DNA of 64,000 nucleotides. Source: Ruegeria atlantica. GTDB lineage: Bacteria > Pseudomonadota > Alphaproteobacteria > Rhodobacterales > Rhodobacteraceae. Where the stretch lies: NCBI RefSeq assembly GCF_013032505.1, contig NZ_WQCG01000003.1, positions 310,001 through 374,000 on the forward strand. The letters are read 5' to 3'. Shown in pieces: positions 9,952 through 18,509 of the stretch; the stretch's first letter is position 1; each line of letters opens with the position of its first letter. A program made the position numbers and the translations under genes. The notes under the pieces are model-generated. The model searched no databases. It was not told where the DNA came from and saw only the letters and a program-made list of their open reading frames with translations.

Positions 9952-10719
9952 ATGCCTAGATACGCACTGAAAGTCGAATACCAAGGGGAACCGTTCGCCG
10001 GGTGGCAGCGGCAAAAAGATCAGCCGTCTGTCCAGGGGGCAATCGAACAGGCTCTGTCGCTCATCCAGCCTGGCGATCACACCATTGCCGCCGCTGGTCG
10101 CACGGATGCAGGCGTGCATGCGCTGGGACAGGTTGCGCATTGTGATCTGACCAAGGAATGGGACCCTTTTCGACTGTCCGAGGCGCTGAACTATCACCTT
10201 AAACCGCAACCCGTGGCCATCGTTAAAGCCGCACGTGTGGATGACGACTGGCACGCGCGTTTTTCAGCGCTCGAACGGCAATACATGTTTCGCATCCTGA
10301 TGCGCCGCGCCCCAGCAACGCATGACGCTGGTCAGGTCTGGCAGATCAACCATCAGCTGGACGTCGACGCGATGCAGGCAGGCGCGGACATGCTGATCGG
10401 ACAGCATGATTTTACCACGTTCCGTTCTTCGATTTGTCAGGCTGCAAGCCCTGTCAAAACCCTGGATGAGCTGAGCGTCGAGAAAATTGACGGTTTTTCA
10501 GGGCCAGAGATACATTTTCACGTTCGCGCCCGGTCCTTCCTGCACAATCAGGTGCGCAGTTTTGTCGGAACTCTGGAACGTGTCGGTGCCGGCACATGGA
10601 CGCCCGAGGATGTGCGGGATGCGTTGGAAGCCACCGACCGTGCGGCCTGCGGGCCGGTTTGCCCGCCGCAAGGTTTGTATCTGGCGCGGGTCGGATATCC
10701 GGAACCGGTCTTCGATTAA
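9952..10719 (+). CDS. truA: tRNA pseudouridine(38-40) synthase
   Basis: Isomerises uridine to pseudouridine at positions 38, 39 and 40 of the tRNA anticodon stem-loop in the cytoplasm. The 255-residue protein has the catalytic aspartate Asp52 in the conserved [10 protein letters not shown] segment, and the later family motifs FLHNQVR and YLARVGYP. Length is normal. It is transcribed divergently from the YcjX operon across a 107-bp gap and is convergent with the NicO gene, whose stop codon overlaps its own by 4 bases. Confidence 0.96.
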   Translation: MPRYALKVEYQGEPFAGWQRQKDQPSVQGAIEQALSLIQPGDHTIAAAGRTDAGVHALGQVAHCDLTKEWDPFRLSEALNYHLKPQPVAIVKAARVDDDWHARFSALERQYMFRILMRRAPATHDAGQVWQINHQLDVDAMQAGADMLIGQHDFTTFRSSICQAASPVKTLDELSVEKIDGFSGPEIHFHVRARSFLHNQVRSFVGTLERVGAGTWTPEDVRDALEATDRAACGPVCPPQGLYLARVGYPEPVFD

Positions 10720-11675
10720 ATCGCGCGCAGAAGCAGACCACATGCAATCACAGCGATCAGCAGGCCTGCCACAAGCTCAATAGTCGGAGCCAGAACCGAG
10801 GCAAATCGCGTGGCCGAAGCCGAGGCCAGAAGCCCTCCGCGCAGTCCGAACGACGTCCAACCGACCAGAGTTGTGACGGTCGCCGTGCCCAGCGCCATTG
10901 CGAAAGCGCCGGCAATACCGACCATCGCGATACCCATCTGCCACGTCAGGATTAGAACAAAGAGAGCTCCGGTACAGGGGCGCGCGGCAATTCCTGCGAT
11001 CAGCACCACCGCTTCGCGCAGGCTACCGACTTGGGCTACTTCGTCGGCAGTAGGACCATGGCGATGCCCACAATCAGAACAGACACCATGGTCATGGTCG
11101 TGATGTTCGTGACCGCCATCGTGCGAGTGGTCATGGTCGTGCGAGTGGTCATGGCCATGATGATGCACGTTTTCGCTGCGATGGCGCCGCGCAAAACTGC
11201 GAATGGACCGAAAAATCAACCACAAACCGATCGCAGCAATGGCGCCATAGCTGATCGGGGCCATAACCTTTTCAGTCGTGTCGACAAGACTTGCCCGGGA
11301 CATCTGGAACACCAGTACCCCGGCATATACCAGAACCACTGCCGTTACCGCCTGCCCCAGGCTGGACAACAAGCTGATCGCGGACAGGCGCAGAAAGGCC
11401 ACGTTGCGACCCAACCCATAGCCGCCGATCAGTACTTTGCCGTGGCCGGGACCGATGGCGTGAAAAAAGCCATAAGCAAAACAGACGGTCAGCAGCGTTG
11501 CAACGGCCTCGGGTTGTTCCGCACGCGCGGCGCGCAAAGCGCGGGCGATCTGGTTCTGGAATTCGCGCTGCTCACCAGCGGCCCAAGCGGCCAAATGGTC
11601 AAAACCACCGCTGCCCCAAAACCACAGCAACAGGCCAACGGCGATGGCTACTGGAACAATCAGGTACTTGGACAT
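10716..11675 (-). CDS. NicO/RcnA-type nickel/cobalt transporter
   Basis: A 319-residue membrane protein with about six hydrophobic segments. It contains the family motif HAIGPGHGK at residues 72-80 and a second conserved segment [10 protein letters not shown]. Between helices 3 and 4 lies a long His/Asp-rich loop (residues about 171-206) with repeated HDH/HDHSH units and a CSDCGH pair, a likely metal-binding region. RcnA members export Ni/Co while other NicO members import them; the direction cannot be settled here. It overlaps the upstream DUF1007 gene by 16 bases, which places both in one operon. Confidence 0.85.
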   Translation of the reverse strand: MSKYLIVPVAIAVGLLLWFWGSGGFDHLAAWAAGEQREFQNQIARALRAARAEQPEAVATLLTVCFAYGFFHAIGPGHGKVLIGGYGLGRNVAFLRLSAISLLSSLGQAVTAVVLVYAGVLVFQMSRASLVDTTEKVMAPISYGAIAAIGLWLIFRSIRSFARRHRSENVHHHGHDHSHDHDHSHDGGHEHHDHDHGVCSDCGHRHGPTADEVAQVGSLREAVVLIAGIAARPCTGALFVLILTWQMGIAMVGIAGAFAMALGTATVTTLVGWTSFGLRGGLLASASATRFASVLAPTIELVAGLLIAVIACGLLLRAI

Positions 11676-12307
11676 GAAAGACGGATCTCGGTCGCAAAGC
11701 TTTCCCCGACCAGGGGGATATCGTTTTCTTCAAGGTCATAGTCGGCGTCCAATGTCTGTAGGAACGCCTGCATCTGCGCCAGCTGCCCGTCAATATCGGC
11801 GTCAATCCGGCTGATCTGGCAAGAGGCGGACCCAGACACTGTAACCGGGCGGGTCACTTCGTAAGCTGTGTAGTAGGTTTCATCATAGGCCTTTGCGACG
11901 ACCGCAGTTGCAGGCACCCCTTCCCCTTCCACTGCGCGCAGGTGAGATGTCACGATACGACCATCCTCGGTGGTGGCTTTAGCCTCCATCGGTCCCGACA
12001 AGATGACCGGCGCGCCATCGGCGAACACCACAAGATCGCCGTTATATCCTTCGACCCATTGGGCATCAAAGCCCGACAGAAACTGTTCTTCACTTTCGGT
12101 CAGAATGCCGTCGGAATCCTGATCCAGTTTCATGTCTTCCAACTGAAACAATGAGAAAAGTTCATCATACGCCCAAGTCACCCTAACATGGGTTAGCTGG
12201 CCGCTGTCGTCCACAATGAACTCCAGCCCGGTGTCGATAAAGACATGCGGGTGGGCCAATGCCGGAACCGGCAGGCAACAGGATAAAAGGGTTACGATCC
12301 ATCGCAT
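11660..12307 (-). CDS. DUF1007 family secreted protein with EF-hand-like loop
   Basis: A 215-residue protein starting at ATG 12307 with a classic signal peptide (MRW, hydrophobic core, cleavage after PALA) and mature N-terminus HPHVFID, which is diagnostic of DUF1007. Residues about 62-73 read DQDSDGILTESE, a good EF-hand calcium-loop match. DUF1007 genes commonly sit next to NicO-type metal transporters, and here the gene overlaps one. A role in periplasmic metal handling is inferred from that pairing. An upstream GTG would add 18 residues before the signal peptide and is less likely. Confidence 0.82.
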   Translation of the reverse strand: MRWIVTLLSCCLPVPALAHPHVFIDTGLEFIVDDSGQLTHVRVTWAYDELFSLFQLEDMKLDQDSDGILTESEEQFLSGFDAQWVEGYNGDLVVFADGAPVILSGPMEAKATTEDGRIVTSHLRAVEGEGVPATAVVAKAYDETYYTAYEVTRPVTVSGSASCQISRIDADIDGQLAQMQAFLQTLDADYDLEENDIPLVGESFATEIRLSCPST

Positions 12308-12381
12308 AAGCGAAAGATAGGGTTTTGGTCCGGCCCCGACAACGTGTTTTGACCCGCCCACGCGTAAACCCGCTAAACTGG

Positions 12382-13188
12382 TTACTTCGGCGGGAACAAA
12401 ACCAGCGTCTGAAGGGCTGTTCCGACCGGGCCTTCAGTGTCGAACAGAACCGATTGTGACATTCCTACTCCCGACGATTGCCAATGGCATAAGGACTGTG
12501 AGGCCAACCAGTCCGACGTGGGTTCGCGGTGAATCTGCACTGTCAGGTCCGTGTTCATGAACCCCATCTCAGACGTCGGCGCGTTCCACGAGATCCCGTT
12601 CCCACAATCCGCCAGTGGGCATAGCGCCTGAATCGGCGACTGCGCTTCGCCCTCCAACAGCGTCGGGGTGCGCATCCAGACCGTCTTTGGACCGGCGTTC
12701 TGGTTACCATCCTTGGGGTAGAGAATGTCCGAATGGTTTGCGAATCCCGGCAAGTCGTGAAGGGTTTCGCCAATCGGGAACGGGCCAGTCACTGCGTCGT
12801 CAAGTTTGGGCGGCGGCAACGTGATATTCGGAACCGGCCCCAAATCACGCCGTACCATGTGCATTGTGGTAGCCGAGGCGCACAGCGTGTCATCCAGATC
12901 GTGTACCGTGACACGTGTGGTCGCCAACGTCTTGGTATGGCGCGTGGTTTCCGCCGCCACACGCAAACCTGCCAACGGTAGTGGGCGCAGCAGATCCACC
13001 GTCAACCGGGTCAGCATTTTTTCCGGCCCGACCTCTGTTTCAGCCGCGCGGACGATCAGCCCCGCGACCGGACCGGCATGGCAATGATCAGCAGACCAAG
13101 GCCCACGTGCGGGATCATTGCCGATAAAAGCACCGTCAGCCCGAATATGGAAATAGGCGTGTTCCTTCAGGTCCGGTTTCAACACCAT
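12382..13188 (-). CDS. Acyl-CoA thioesterase family protein (double hot-dog fold)
   Basis: A 268-residue protein resembling the TesB-like thioesterases found beside fatty-acid oxidation genes. The N-terminal half has the hot-dog pattern with HCHAGPVAGLIVRA and RLTVDLLRPLPL. The C-terminal half has CPLADCGNGISW and the segment MNTDLTVQIHREP, typical of the second hot-dog domain. Such proteins hydrolyse acyl-CoA esters in the cytoplasm. It begins 8 bases after the acyl-CoA dehydrogenase stop codon, so the two form an operon and probably act on the same type of acyl-CoA. The substrate is unknown. Confidence 0.8.
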   Translation of the reverse strand: MVLKPDLKEHAYFHIRADGAFIGNDPARGPWSADHCHAGPVAGLIVRAAETEVGPEKMLTRLTVDLLRPLPLAGLRVAAETTRHTKTLATTRVTVHDLDDTLCASATTMHMVRRDLGPVPNITLPPPKLDDAVTGPFPIGETLHDLPGFANHSDILYPKDGNQNAGPKTVWMRTPTLLEGEAQSPIQALCPLADCGNGISWNAPTSEMGFMNTDLTVQIHREPTSDWLASQSLCHWQSSGVGMSQSVLFDTEGPVGTALQTLVLFPPK

Positions 13189-13196
13189 CTAAAACC

Positions 13197-14432
13197 TCAG
13201 ACTTTTTCCTGTGTGTACTTCGTCAACTCGGCTCGTGCCACCTGACGACGGTGCACTGCATCAGGCCCGTCCGCCAAACGCAAAGTACGCACATGCGTCC
13301 ATGCCGTAGCCAACGGGGTGTCCTGGCTAACCCCTTGTCCACCGAACATCTGAACAGCCTCATCAATGACCTTTAGCGCCACGCGTGGAGCGATGACCTT
13401 GATCTGACTGATCCACGGGGCCGCAGCTCGGGCGTCGCCCTGATCCATGTACCACGCCGCCTTCAGGCACAGCAGACGGGCCATTTCGATCTCCATCCGG
13501 CATTCGGCAATGATATCGTAGTTGGCTCCAAGCTGCGCCAGTTTCTTACCAAACGCCTCGCGTTGCAGCGAGCGTTTGCACATCTGCTCCAGCGCTGATT
13601 CAGCCTGACCAATTGCGCGCATGCAGTGGTGGATTCGGCCCGGTCCAAGGCGACCTTGTGCAATCTCGAACCCGCGGCCTTCGCCCAGCAGGATATTCTC
13701 GGTCGGCACCCGCACGTTAGAAAAGCGAATGTGCATGTGACCATGCGGGGCATCATCGTGGCCGTAAACCTGCATCGGGCGCAGAATCTCAATCCCCGGC
13801 GCGTCGGCAGGCACAACAATCATCGACTGCCGTTTGTGCTTGGGTTGCTCGTCACCTGCCGTCTTGACCATCACAATATAGACCTTGCAGCGCGGATCGC
13901 CCGCCCCCGATGACCACCATTTTTCACCGTTCAGTACGTATTCGTCCCCATCCCGCACACAGGACATCGATACATTCGTGGCATCAGATGAGGCCACATC
14001 CGGTTCGGTCATCAGATAGGCCGACCGGATTTCGCCATTGAGCAGAGGTTTCAACCACTGCTCCTTCATCATTTCCGATCCGTAACGCTCGAACACTTCC
14101 ATGTTGCCGGTGTCAGGGGCGGAACAGTTGAACACCTCAGCCCCAAGGGGGGTCTTTCCCATCTCTTCGGCGAAATACGCGTATTCAACGGTGCTGAGGC
14201 CAAAGCCTTTGTCGCTGTCGGTCAGCCAGAAATTCCACAACCCTGCGGCCCTGGCTTTTGCTTTCAACCCTTCGAGGATTTCCGCCTGTCGTTCGGTGTA
14301 TGCCCAACGATCACCCTTATCGATTTCGGCCTGATACTCTTCTTCCAGCGGCATGATCTCATCCCGGACCATATCAGCCACACGTTGCAGCAGCGCGCGG
14401 TTTTCTTCGCGCAGGCCGAATGACATGTTCAT
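13197..14432 (-). CDS. Acyl-CoA dehydrogenase family protein
   Basis: A 411-residue FAD flavoprotein that oxidises acyl-CoA to the 2-enoyl-CoA and passes electrons to ETF. The three-part ACAD fold is visible: a helical N-terminus, the AYLMTEPDVASSDATN signature with GEKWWSSGAGD in the beta domain, and the C-terminal helical domain with QREAFGKKLAQ and MFGGQGVSQDTPLA. The wording of these motifs is closest to the ACAD10/11-type branch. Two in-frame ATGs (14432 and two codons on) are possible starts. A thioesterase gene follows immediately. Confidence 0.93.
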   Translation of the reverse strand: MNMSFGLREENRALLQRVADMVRDEIMPLEEEYQAEIDKGDRWAYTERQAEILEGLKAKARAAGLWNFWLTDSDKGFGLSTVEYAYFAEEMGKTPLGAEVFNCSAPDTGNMEVFERYGSEMMKEQWLKPLLNGEIRSAYLMTEPDVASSDATNVSMSCVRDGDEYVLNGEKWWSSGAGDPRCKVYIVMVKTAGDEQPKHKRQSMIVVPADAPGIEILRPMQVYGHDDAPHGHMHIRFSNVRVPTENILLGEGRGFEIAQGRLGPGRIHHCMRAIGQAESALEQMCKRSLQREAFGKKLAQLGANYDIIAECRMEIEMARLLCLKAAWYMDQGDARAAAPWISQIKVIAPRVALKVIDEAVQMFGGQGVSQDTPLATAWTHVRTLRLADGPDAVHRRQVARAELTKYTQEKV

Positions 14433-14559
14433 GAGCTTTCCTCCTCAGACCCAAAGAGCGGGCTTTACCTTTGATCAGAGAATGACTTAGCTGCCGACAG
14501 AATGTCTAGCTGTGTGACGGAACGTCAATTCAATCAAAATGAAACTGGGGGAATGAGTT

Positions 14560-15495
14560 ATGGCGCTGTTGATCGAAACCGGGCTGTCTGATTGGATAAG
14601 CGATGATGAGATCGCCAAAACGATCCGGGAAATGCAACCCGGCGCGGATGTGCGCACCCCGGAAACGATTGGGGACGCAAGCGAAATCACAATGGTCGCG
14701 GTTGTCGGTCTGGACAATGACCACCCTAAACGATTGCCGAACCTTCAGCTGGTTCAGAAACTGGGCGCAGGGGTCGAAACGATCGTCGGCAACCCGAACC
14801 TGCCCGATCACGTTCGTATCGCGCGACTTAAACCCGACGCACCGGCGCAGGGCATTGCCGAGTGGTTCGTCGCCTTCATCCTTCATCATCAACGGAATAT
14901 GCCCTTTCACGAAGCCGCTCAGCGCAAAGCGGAATGGTTGCCCAAAGCACCCATTTTCACGCCTGACACCGTCGTGGGTGTTCTGGGCCTGGGCCATATT
15001 GGTGCCCGCAGCGCCACGATGCTGCGCGCCATCGGTTTTCAGGTCATGGGGTGGAGCCGCTCGCCAAAAGAGATCGATGGTGTCACTTGTCTGCATGGCG
15101 AGGATTCGCTGCCGACACTGCTAGGCCAATGCGACCATGTCTGTGCAATTCTGCCATCCACACCTCAAACCATCGGGCTGTTTGACGCACAAATGCTGGC
15201 AGCCATGAAACCTGGCAGTCAGTTGCTGAACGCCGGGCGTGGCGATCTGATCAATGAAAGCGCTCTGGTCGACGCACTGGATCGCGGCGCACCCGGCCAC
15301 GCTGTTCTGGATGTGACAAGCAAAGAGCCTTTGCCCTCAGACAGCCCGTTGTGGTCCCATCCTGGGGTAACGATCACCCCACATGTCTCGGGCTGGCATT
15401 TGGGCGAAGCGCTGGCTGACGTGGCCGAGAACTTCCAGCGCCTGACCGCCGGAACGCCCTTACTGCATGAAGTCGACCGCACGCGCGGTTACTAG
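14560..15495 (+). CDS. Glyoxylate/hydroxypyruvate reductase A-type D-2-hydroxyacid dehydrogenase
   Basis: A 311-residue NAD(P)-dependent D-isomer 2-hydroxyacid dehydrogenase. The Rossmann motif GLGHIG is at residues 143-148. The catalytic Arg lies in NAGRGDLI and the catalytic His in TPHVSGWH. The short N-terminal domain and the GHVS-like HVSGW ending resemble GhrA-type enzymes, which reduce glyoxylate or hydroxypyruvate. The exact substrate is inferred. A GGGGGA site lies upstream of the ATG. The gene is divergent from the acyl-CoA dehydrogenase (127-bp gap) and convergent with the next gene. Confidence 0.87.
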   Translation: MALLIETGLSDWISDDEIAKTIREMQPGADVRTPETIGDASEITMVAVVGLDNDHPKRLPNLQLVQKLGAGVETIVGNPNLPDHVRIARLKPDAPAQGIAEWFVAFILHHQRNMPFHEAAQRKAEWLPKAPIFTPDTVVGVLGLGHIGARSATMLRAIGFQVMGWSRSPKEIDGVTCLHGEDSLPTLLGQCDHVCAILPSTPQTIGLFDAQMLAAMKPGSQLLNAGRGDLINESALVDALDRGAPGHAVLDVTSKEPLPSDSPLWSHPGVTITPHVSGWHLGEALADVAENFQRLTAGTPLLHEVDRTRGY

Positions 15496-15502
15496 ACCTA
15501 AA

Positions 15503-15859
15503 TCAAGGAGTCAGAATCCAGTTCCCGCTGGCATCCCGGCAGTTGCGGGTTCTGACTTCACGCGATTGATCCGCACCTGCGGGAACTATGAAATGTTGAA
15601 GATGCACGCAATTGTCCCGGACCTCGCGCACCCGGACAGTGCCCTTTGACCCCGTGTCACTATTAGACCACGTGCGCTCAGTTCCGACCTGCGGTGTTCC
15701 ATCTGCCAACATCGCATTGGTCGTGTCGTTAACGACGCTATAATCCTCGGGGCTCAACCCCATCTCCGCGATAATCCTCGAAAGTGGCTTAGCTTGAGCC
15801 AGGGAAACTGCGCCTATAAAAATGGCCGTTGCAAACAGGGGTGAAATCCAGGCTTTCAT
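15503..15859 (-). CDS. Small exported protein with 17-kDa surface-antigen-like domain
   Basis: 118 residues. A signal peptide (MKAWIS, hydrophobic core, SLAQA) is followed by a short helical segment and a C-terminal half with a WSNSDTGSKGTVRV strand and RTRNCRDASGNW ending. The pattern of two cysteines and DTG...G..NW resembles the surface-antigen domain of rickettsial-type 17-kDa proteins. No enzymatic residues are visible and the role is unknown. It is convergent with the hydroxyacid dehydrogenase, with only 7 bases between stop codons. Confidence 0.65.
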   Translation of the reverse strand: MKAWISPLFATAIFIGAVSLAQAKPLSRIIAEMGLSPEDYSVVNDTTNAMLADGTPQVGTERTWSNSDTGSKGTVRVREVRDNCVHLQHFIVPAGADQSREVRTRNCRDASGNWILTP

Positions 15860-16058
15860 GATCTTCTTGCCTTGCTGAAATTAGTTTGTCCGCAAGACTA
15901 TACCGCGGGGCAGCGAGGGCCAAGCCCTGCTGGCCGACATTCCAACAATCCGAAGCCCACCAAATTCCACAGGGTTCACAAAAGGCCTATGAGCCCACTT
16001 TCGTCTTGTCCGCACCTGACCCGAAAATCATCGATGATCTGATGTATCGCCTGTCGAG

Positions 16059-16366
16059 ATGCCCGAAACCAAGGGGCGCGGGTTCACCGGATCGTGTACC
16101 ATGACCTGCATACCGACATCATCAATTTCGCACCCGGCGCGGTTCCATTTTCCGAAACTCATGTCGTGAAACGCAGGCTGTATGTAGTTGAAGGCAAGGC
16201 AGTCTTTCGGCTGAAACCGGATTGAGTCGATGTATATGCCATCAATTACATCTAGTTGTGCGTTTCCTGCCCTCAACTCTGCCGTGTGTGCGGGTCGGGG
16301 CGTTTTCGCCATCCGCTTTACGAGATTGGGAACCGGGACATGCCGTTGACGTTGCTCAAACACTAG
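16059..16366 (+). pseudogene. Decayed C-terminal part of (S)-ureidoglycine aminohydrolase (cupin)
   Basis: Translating through stops gives MPETKGRGF in one frame, then after a frameshift near 16090 a long match to the C-terminal cupin of ureidoglycine aminohydrolase: DIINFAPGAVPFSETHVVK, LYVVEGKAVFRLKPD, then TGA (16223-16225), VDVYAINYI, TAG (16253-16255), LCVSCPQLCRVCGSGRFR, and LYEIGNRDMPLT before the natural-looking stop at 16364. Both stops fall where the family has tryptophan ('DW' and 'MWL'), so each is a TGG to TGA/TAG change. The N-terminal half was not found. The functional enzyme deaminates ureidoglycine in allantoin breakdown. The relic overlaps no functional gene. Confidence 0.72.
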
Positions 16367-16395
16367 GCTTTTAAACGCTTTTTTTCGGTCAGGGG

Positions 16396-16413
16396 TTCAC
16401 AGAAGCCTGTGAA
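16396..16413. promoter_or_regulatory. Short inverted repeat upstream of secreted protein gene
   Basis: TTCACAG and CTGTGAA form a perfect 7-base dyad with a 4-base spacer, 43 bases before the ATG at 16456. It could be an operator or a small RNA hairpin. No regulator is suggested by the sequence. Confidence 0.3.
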
Positions 16414-16455
16414 TCTGGTGAAATAACAGCGGTTTTTAGCACTGGAGATTGTTCA

Positions 16456-16779
16456 ATGGTACTGCGCGTAACGATGCTGGCACTGGCAGCTGCAATTGGT
16501 TTGACGGCATTTGATGCAACGCCTGTCGCCGCAAAGGAAGAAACTAAGCAGGTTTTCGTCATGAGCCGCACATGGGCGGTGACACAGGTCTCGGACGCGC
16601 CGGTTACGTACCGTGCGACGCGCGACAACAACAACCTGAACCCCTTTGGCCCGCCGCCGCGCCTGCGCACCATTCAGGCCATCGCCGCCATTCAGCAGGC
16701 AACCGGCTGCAGACCGATCGTGGCCAGCATGTATCAGAACATCTCGGGCCAGTTCTTTTCGCAGGTCAGCTGCAACTGA
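16456..16779 (+). CDS. Small exported hypothetical protein
   Basis: 107 residues with a clear signal peptide (MVLRV, Ala/Leu-rich core, cleavage near PVAAK). The mature part has no recognised domain. It contains RATRDNNNLNPFGPPPRLR, and a C-terminal GCRPIVASMYQNISGQFFSQVSCN with two cysteines that could form a disulfide. The ATG is preceded by GGAG at a spacing of 8 bases. It stands alone, 54 bases before the GAPDH gene on the same strand. Function is unknown. Confidence 0.65.
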   Translation: MVLRVTMLALAAAIGLTAFDATPVAAKEETKQVFVMSRTWAVTQVSDAPVTYRATRDNNNLNPFGPPPRLRTIQAIAAIQQATGCRPIVASMYQNISGQFFSQVSCN

Positions 16780-16833
16780 CCATAGGTCACAACGGCCATT
16801 GAGCTATTGGCAGCACGCTGCCATAGCTTGCGC

Positions 16834-17820
16834 ATGAAACTTGCAATCAACGGATTCGGCCGTATTGGCCGCACCATTCTGCGGCAGCTGCTGGCTTTGC
16901 CGCAGGATACCGATATTGAATTGGTTTTGATCAACGACATCGCCCCGCTTGAGACCTGCGCATATCTGTTCAAATACGACAGCACGTTTGGCCCCTATGC
17001 CGGAACGGTAGAACAGGGTGATGCGGCACTCATAGTTGATGGGCGTAAGTTCCCCATGACTCACAGCCCCAATCTGGCGCATGTCGATCTGTCCGGCGTT
17101 GACGTTCTGATGGATTGTACTGGCGTTGCACGAACCTCGGATGTGGCCAGTCAGGGCCTGACTGCCGGGGCCAGCAAGGTGCTGATCTCAGGCCCTTCGC
17201 CCGCGACTGAAATCACTGTCGTATTGGGCGCCAATGAAGACCAGCTGGGTAATGCGCGGATCGTATCGAACGCGTCGTGCACCACCAATGGACTTGCGCC
17301 CTTGGTCAAGGTGCTGGACCAGATCGGCGGGATCGCATCGGCCCACATGACCACGATCCACTGCTATACGAACAGCCAGCCCATGGTCGACGCGCCACGC
17401 GGCGATCTGGCGCGTTCGCGCGCAGGCGCACTGTCGATGGTGCCCACTACGTCAAGCGCCACACACCTGATCGACGACGTCATGCCGCATCTCGCGGGCC
17501 GCATCTCAGGCGCTGCTGTTCGGGTTCCGACAGCCAGCGTATCCGCCGTTGATCTGGTCGTGACCCTGAACCGTGGAATGTCTGCAGAGTTGTTCGAAAC
17601 CGAATTTCGCGCGGCCGTTCAGGCATCGCTCGTTTTGGGATGGACCGATTTCCCTCTGGTCTCGTCAGACCTACGTACACGCCCTGAGTCACTGGTTATC
17701 GCCGGACCCGAGACCCGGATGGTCGGAGAGCATCAGGTCCGCGTCTTTGGATGGTATGACAATGAATGGGGGTTTTCAGCGCGTATGCTGGATGTTGCCC
17801 ACCTTATGACATACCGCTGA
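16834..17820 (+). CDS. Type I glyceraldehyde-3-phosphate dehydrogenase (divergent paralogue)
   Basis: A 328-residue NAD(P)-dependent dehydrogenase starting at ATG 16834. The nucleotide-binding NGFGRIGR is at residues 6-13, the active-site Cys149 sits in SCTTN, His176 in IHCYTN, and the C-terminal WYDNEWGFSARM is intact. It would oxidise glyceraldehyde-3-phosphate with phosphate in central carbon metabolism. Several positions differ from canonical GapA (for example SQPMVDAPRGDLARSRAG where most have NDQRILD...), so it may be a secondary copy with a different physiological direction or substrate. It is not clustered with other glycolytic genes. Confidence 0.88.
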   Translation: MKLAINGFGRIGRTILRQLLALPQDTDIELVLINDIAPLETCAYLFKYDSTFGPYAGTVEQGDAALIVDGRKFPMTHSPNLAHVDLSGVDVLMDCTGVARTSDVASQGLTAGASKVLISGPSPATEITVVLGANEDQLGNARIVSNASCTTNGLAPLVKVLDQIGGIASAHMTTIHCYTNSQPMVDAPRGDLARSRAGALSMVPTTSSATHLIDDVMPHLAGRISGAAVRVPTASVSAVDLVVTLNRGMSAELFETEFRAAVQASLVLGWTDFPLVSSDLRTRPESLVIAGPETRMVGEHQVRVFGWYDNEWGFSARMLDVAHLMTYR

Positions 17821-18509
17821 ACTTGCGGTGCCGCAGCGGGCGGGCTTGCCCGCACGCTGCCGGGCCCAACTGGGCCCAAGCATCCCTGATGCGCAGGGGC
17901 CAGGCGGGAGAACCCAAATTTTCTACGATCTCCGACGAAGTATCGCACCTGAACTCTTCCAGGTTTGGCGCCGTGCCAACCCGAAGTATCACGGCACTCA
18001 AATCGGCCCCGCGCAATCAGATCAGCACCTCCGGCAACCGAAACTCAGCGTTCGAATTCACCTGACAGCACGCTTCGCTGAATTCTGTGTTTGGATTCTA
18101 TGCCACCCGTCTTTCGAACATTTGCCGGTTTACGCCTTGTCGCGGTTCCGAACAACGAAGACAAAAAGAAACTCAAACGTCTGGATGCATCGAAGGTTCA
18201 AGCCGGGTACGTCGCCCGCTTTTAATCTCCCGGCGGGTTGTCACGGTATCCGATTTTGACGCGGTGTAGCCGCGACGCTGCAAAGGTCGCCTGCTTGGAA
18301 CCTGAGGGCTGCGATCTGATCATTCACAGGTTCCGCAATGCTGGTTCCTGATCCCGGGACCGATCAAACACACAAACCGCTAAATTCGCGTGACACAGGA
18401 TTTGACCTTTTCCTGTGAGTACTCTGATGCTCTAACATGAATGTAATCAGCCGTTGTTTCGTACAAAACGGCAAATGTGAATTCGAGTTGGGGCAGTTGG
18501 AGCTATCAG
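17821..18509. other. 689-bp gene-free stretch with GC-rich hairpins
   Basis: No convincing coding sequence was found on either strand. At the GAPDH end are two adjacent hairpins: 17833-17860 (GCAGCG...GGGC paired with GCCC...CGCTGC) and 17862-17877 (GGGCCC-AACT-GGGCCC). Neither has a T run. The rest is of mixed composition and should hold the promoter of the TamA-TamB operon towards 18380-18500. A sequence GGTTCAAGCC near 18195 resembles a tRNA T-arm, but no tRNA fold surrounds it. Confidence 0.5.

Noticed and set aside
11090..11165. Short tandem repeat or CRISPR-like array
   Set aside because: The periodic sequence is the His/Asp-codon stretch of the NicO metal-binding loop.
16028..16363. 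111-codon minus-strand open frame over the cupin relic
   Set aside because: The plus strand shows clear similarity to ureidoglycine aminohydrolase across frames, whereas this frame shows none.
18130..18270. Possible tRNA or tmRNA suggested by GGTTCAAGCC
   Set aside because: No acceptor stem, D-arm or anticodon stem can be formed around it.
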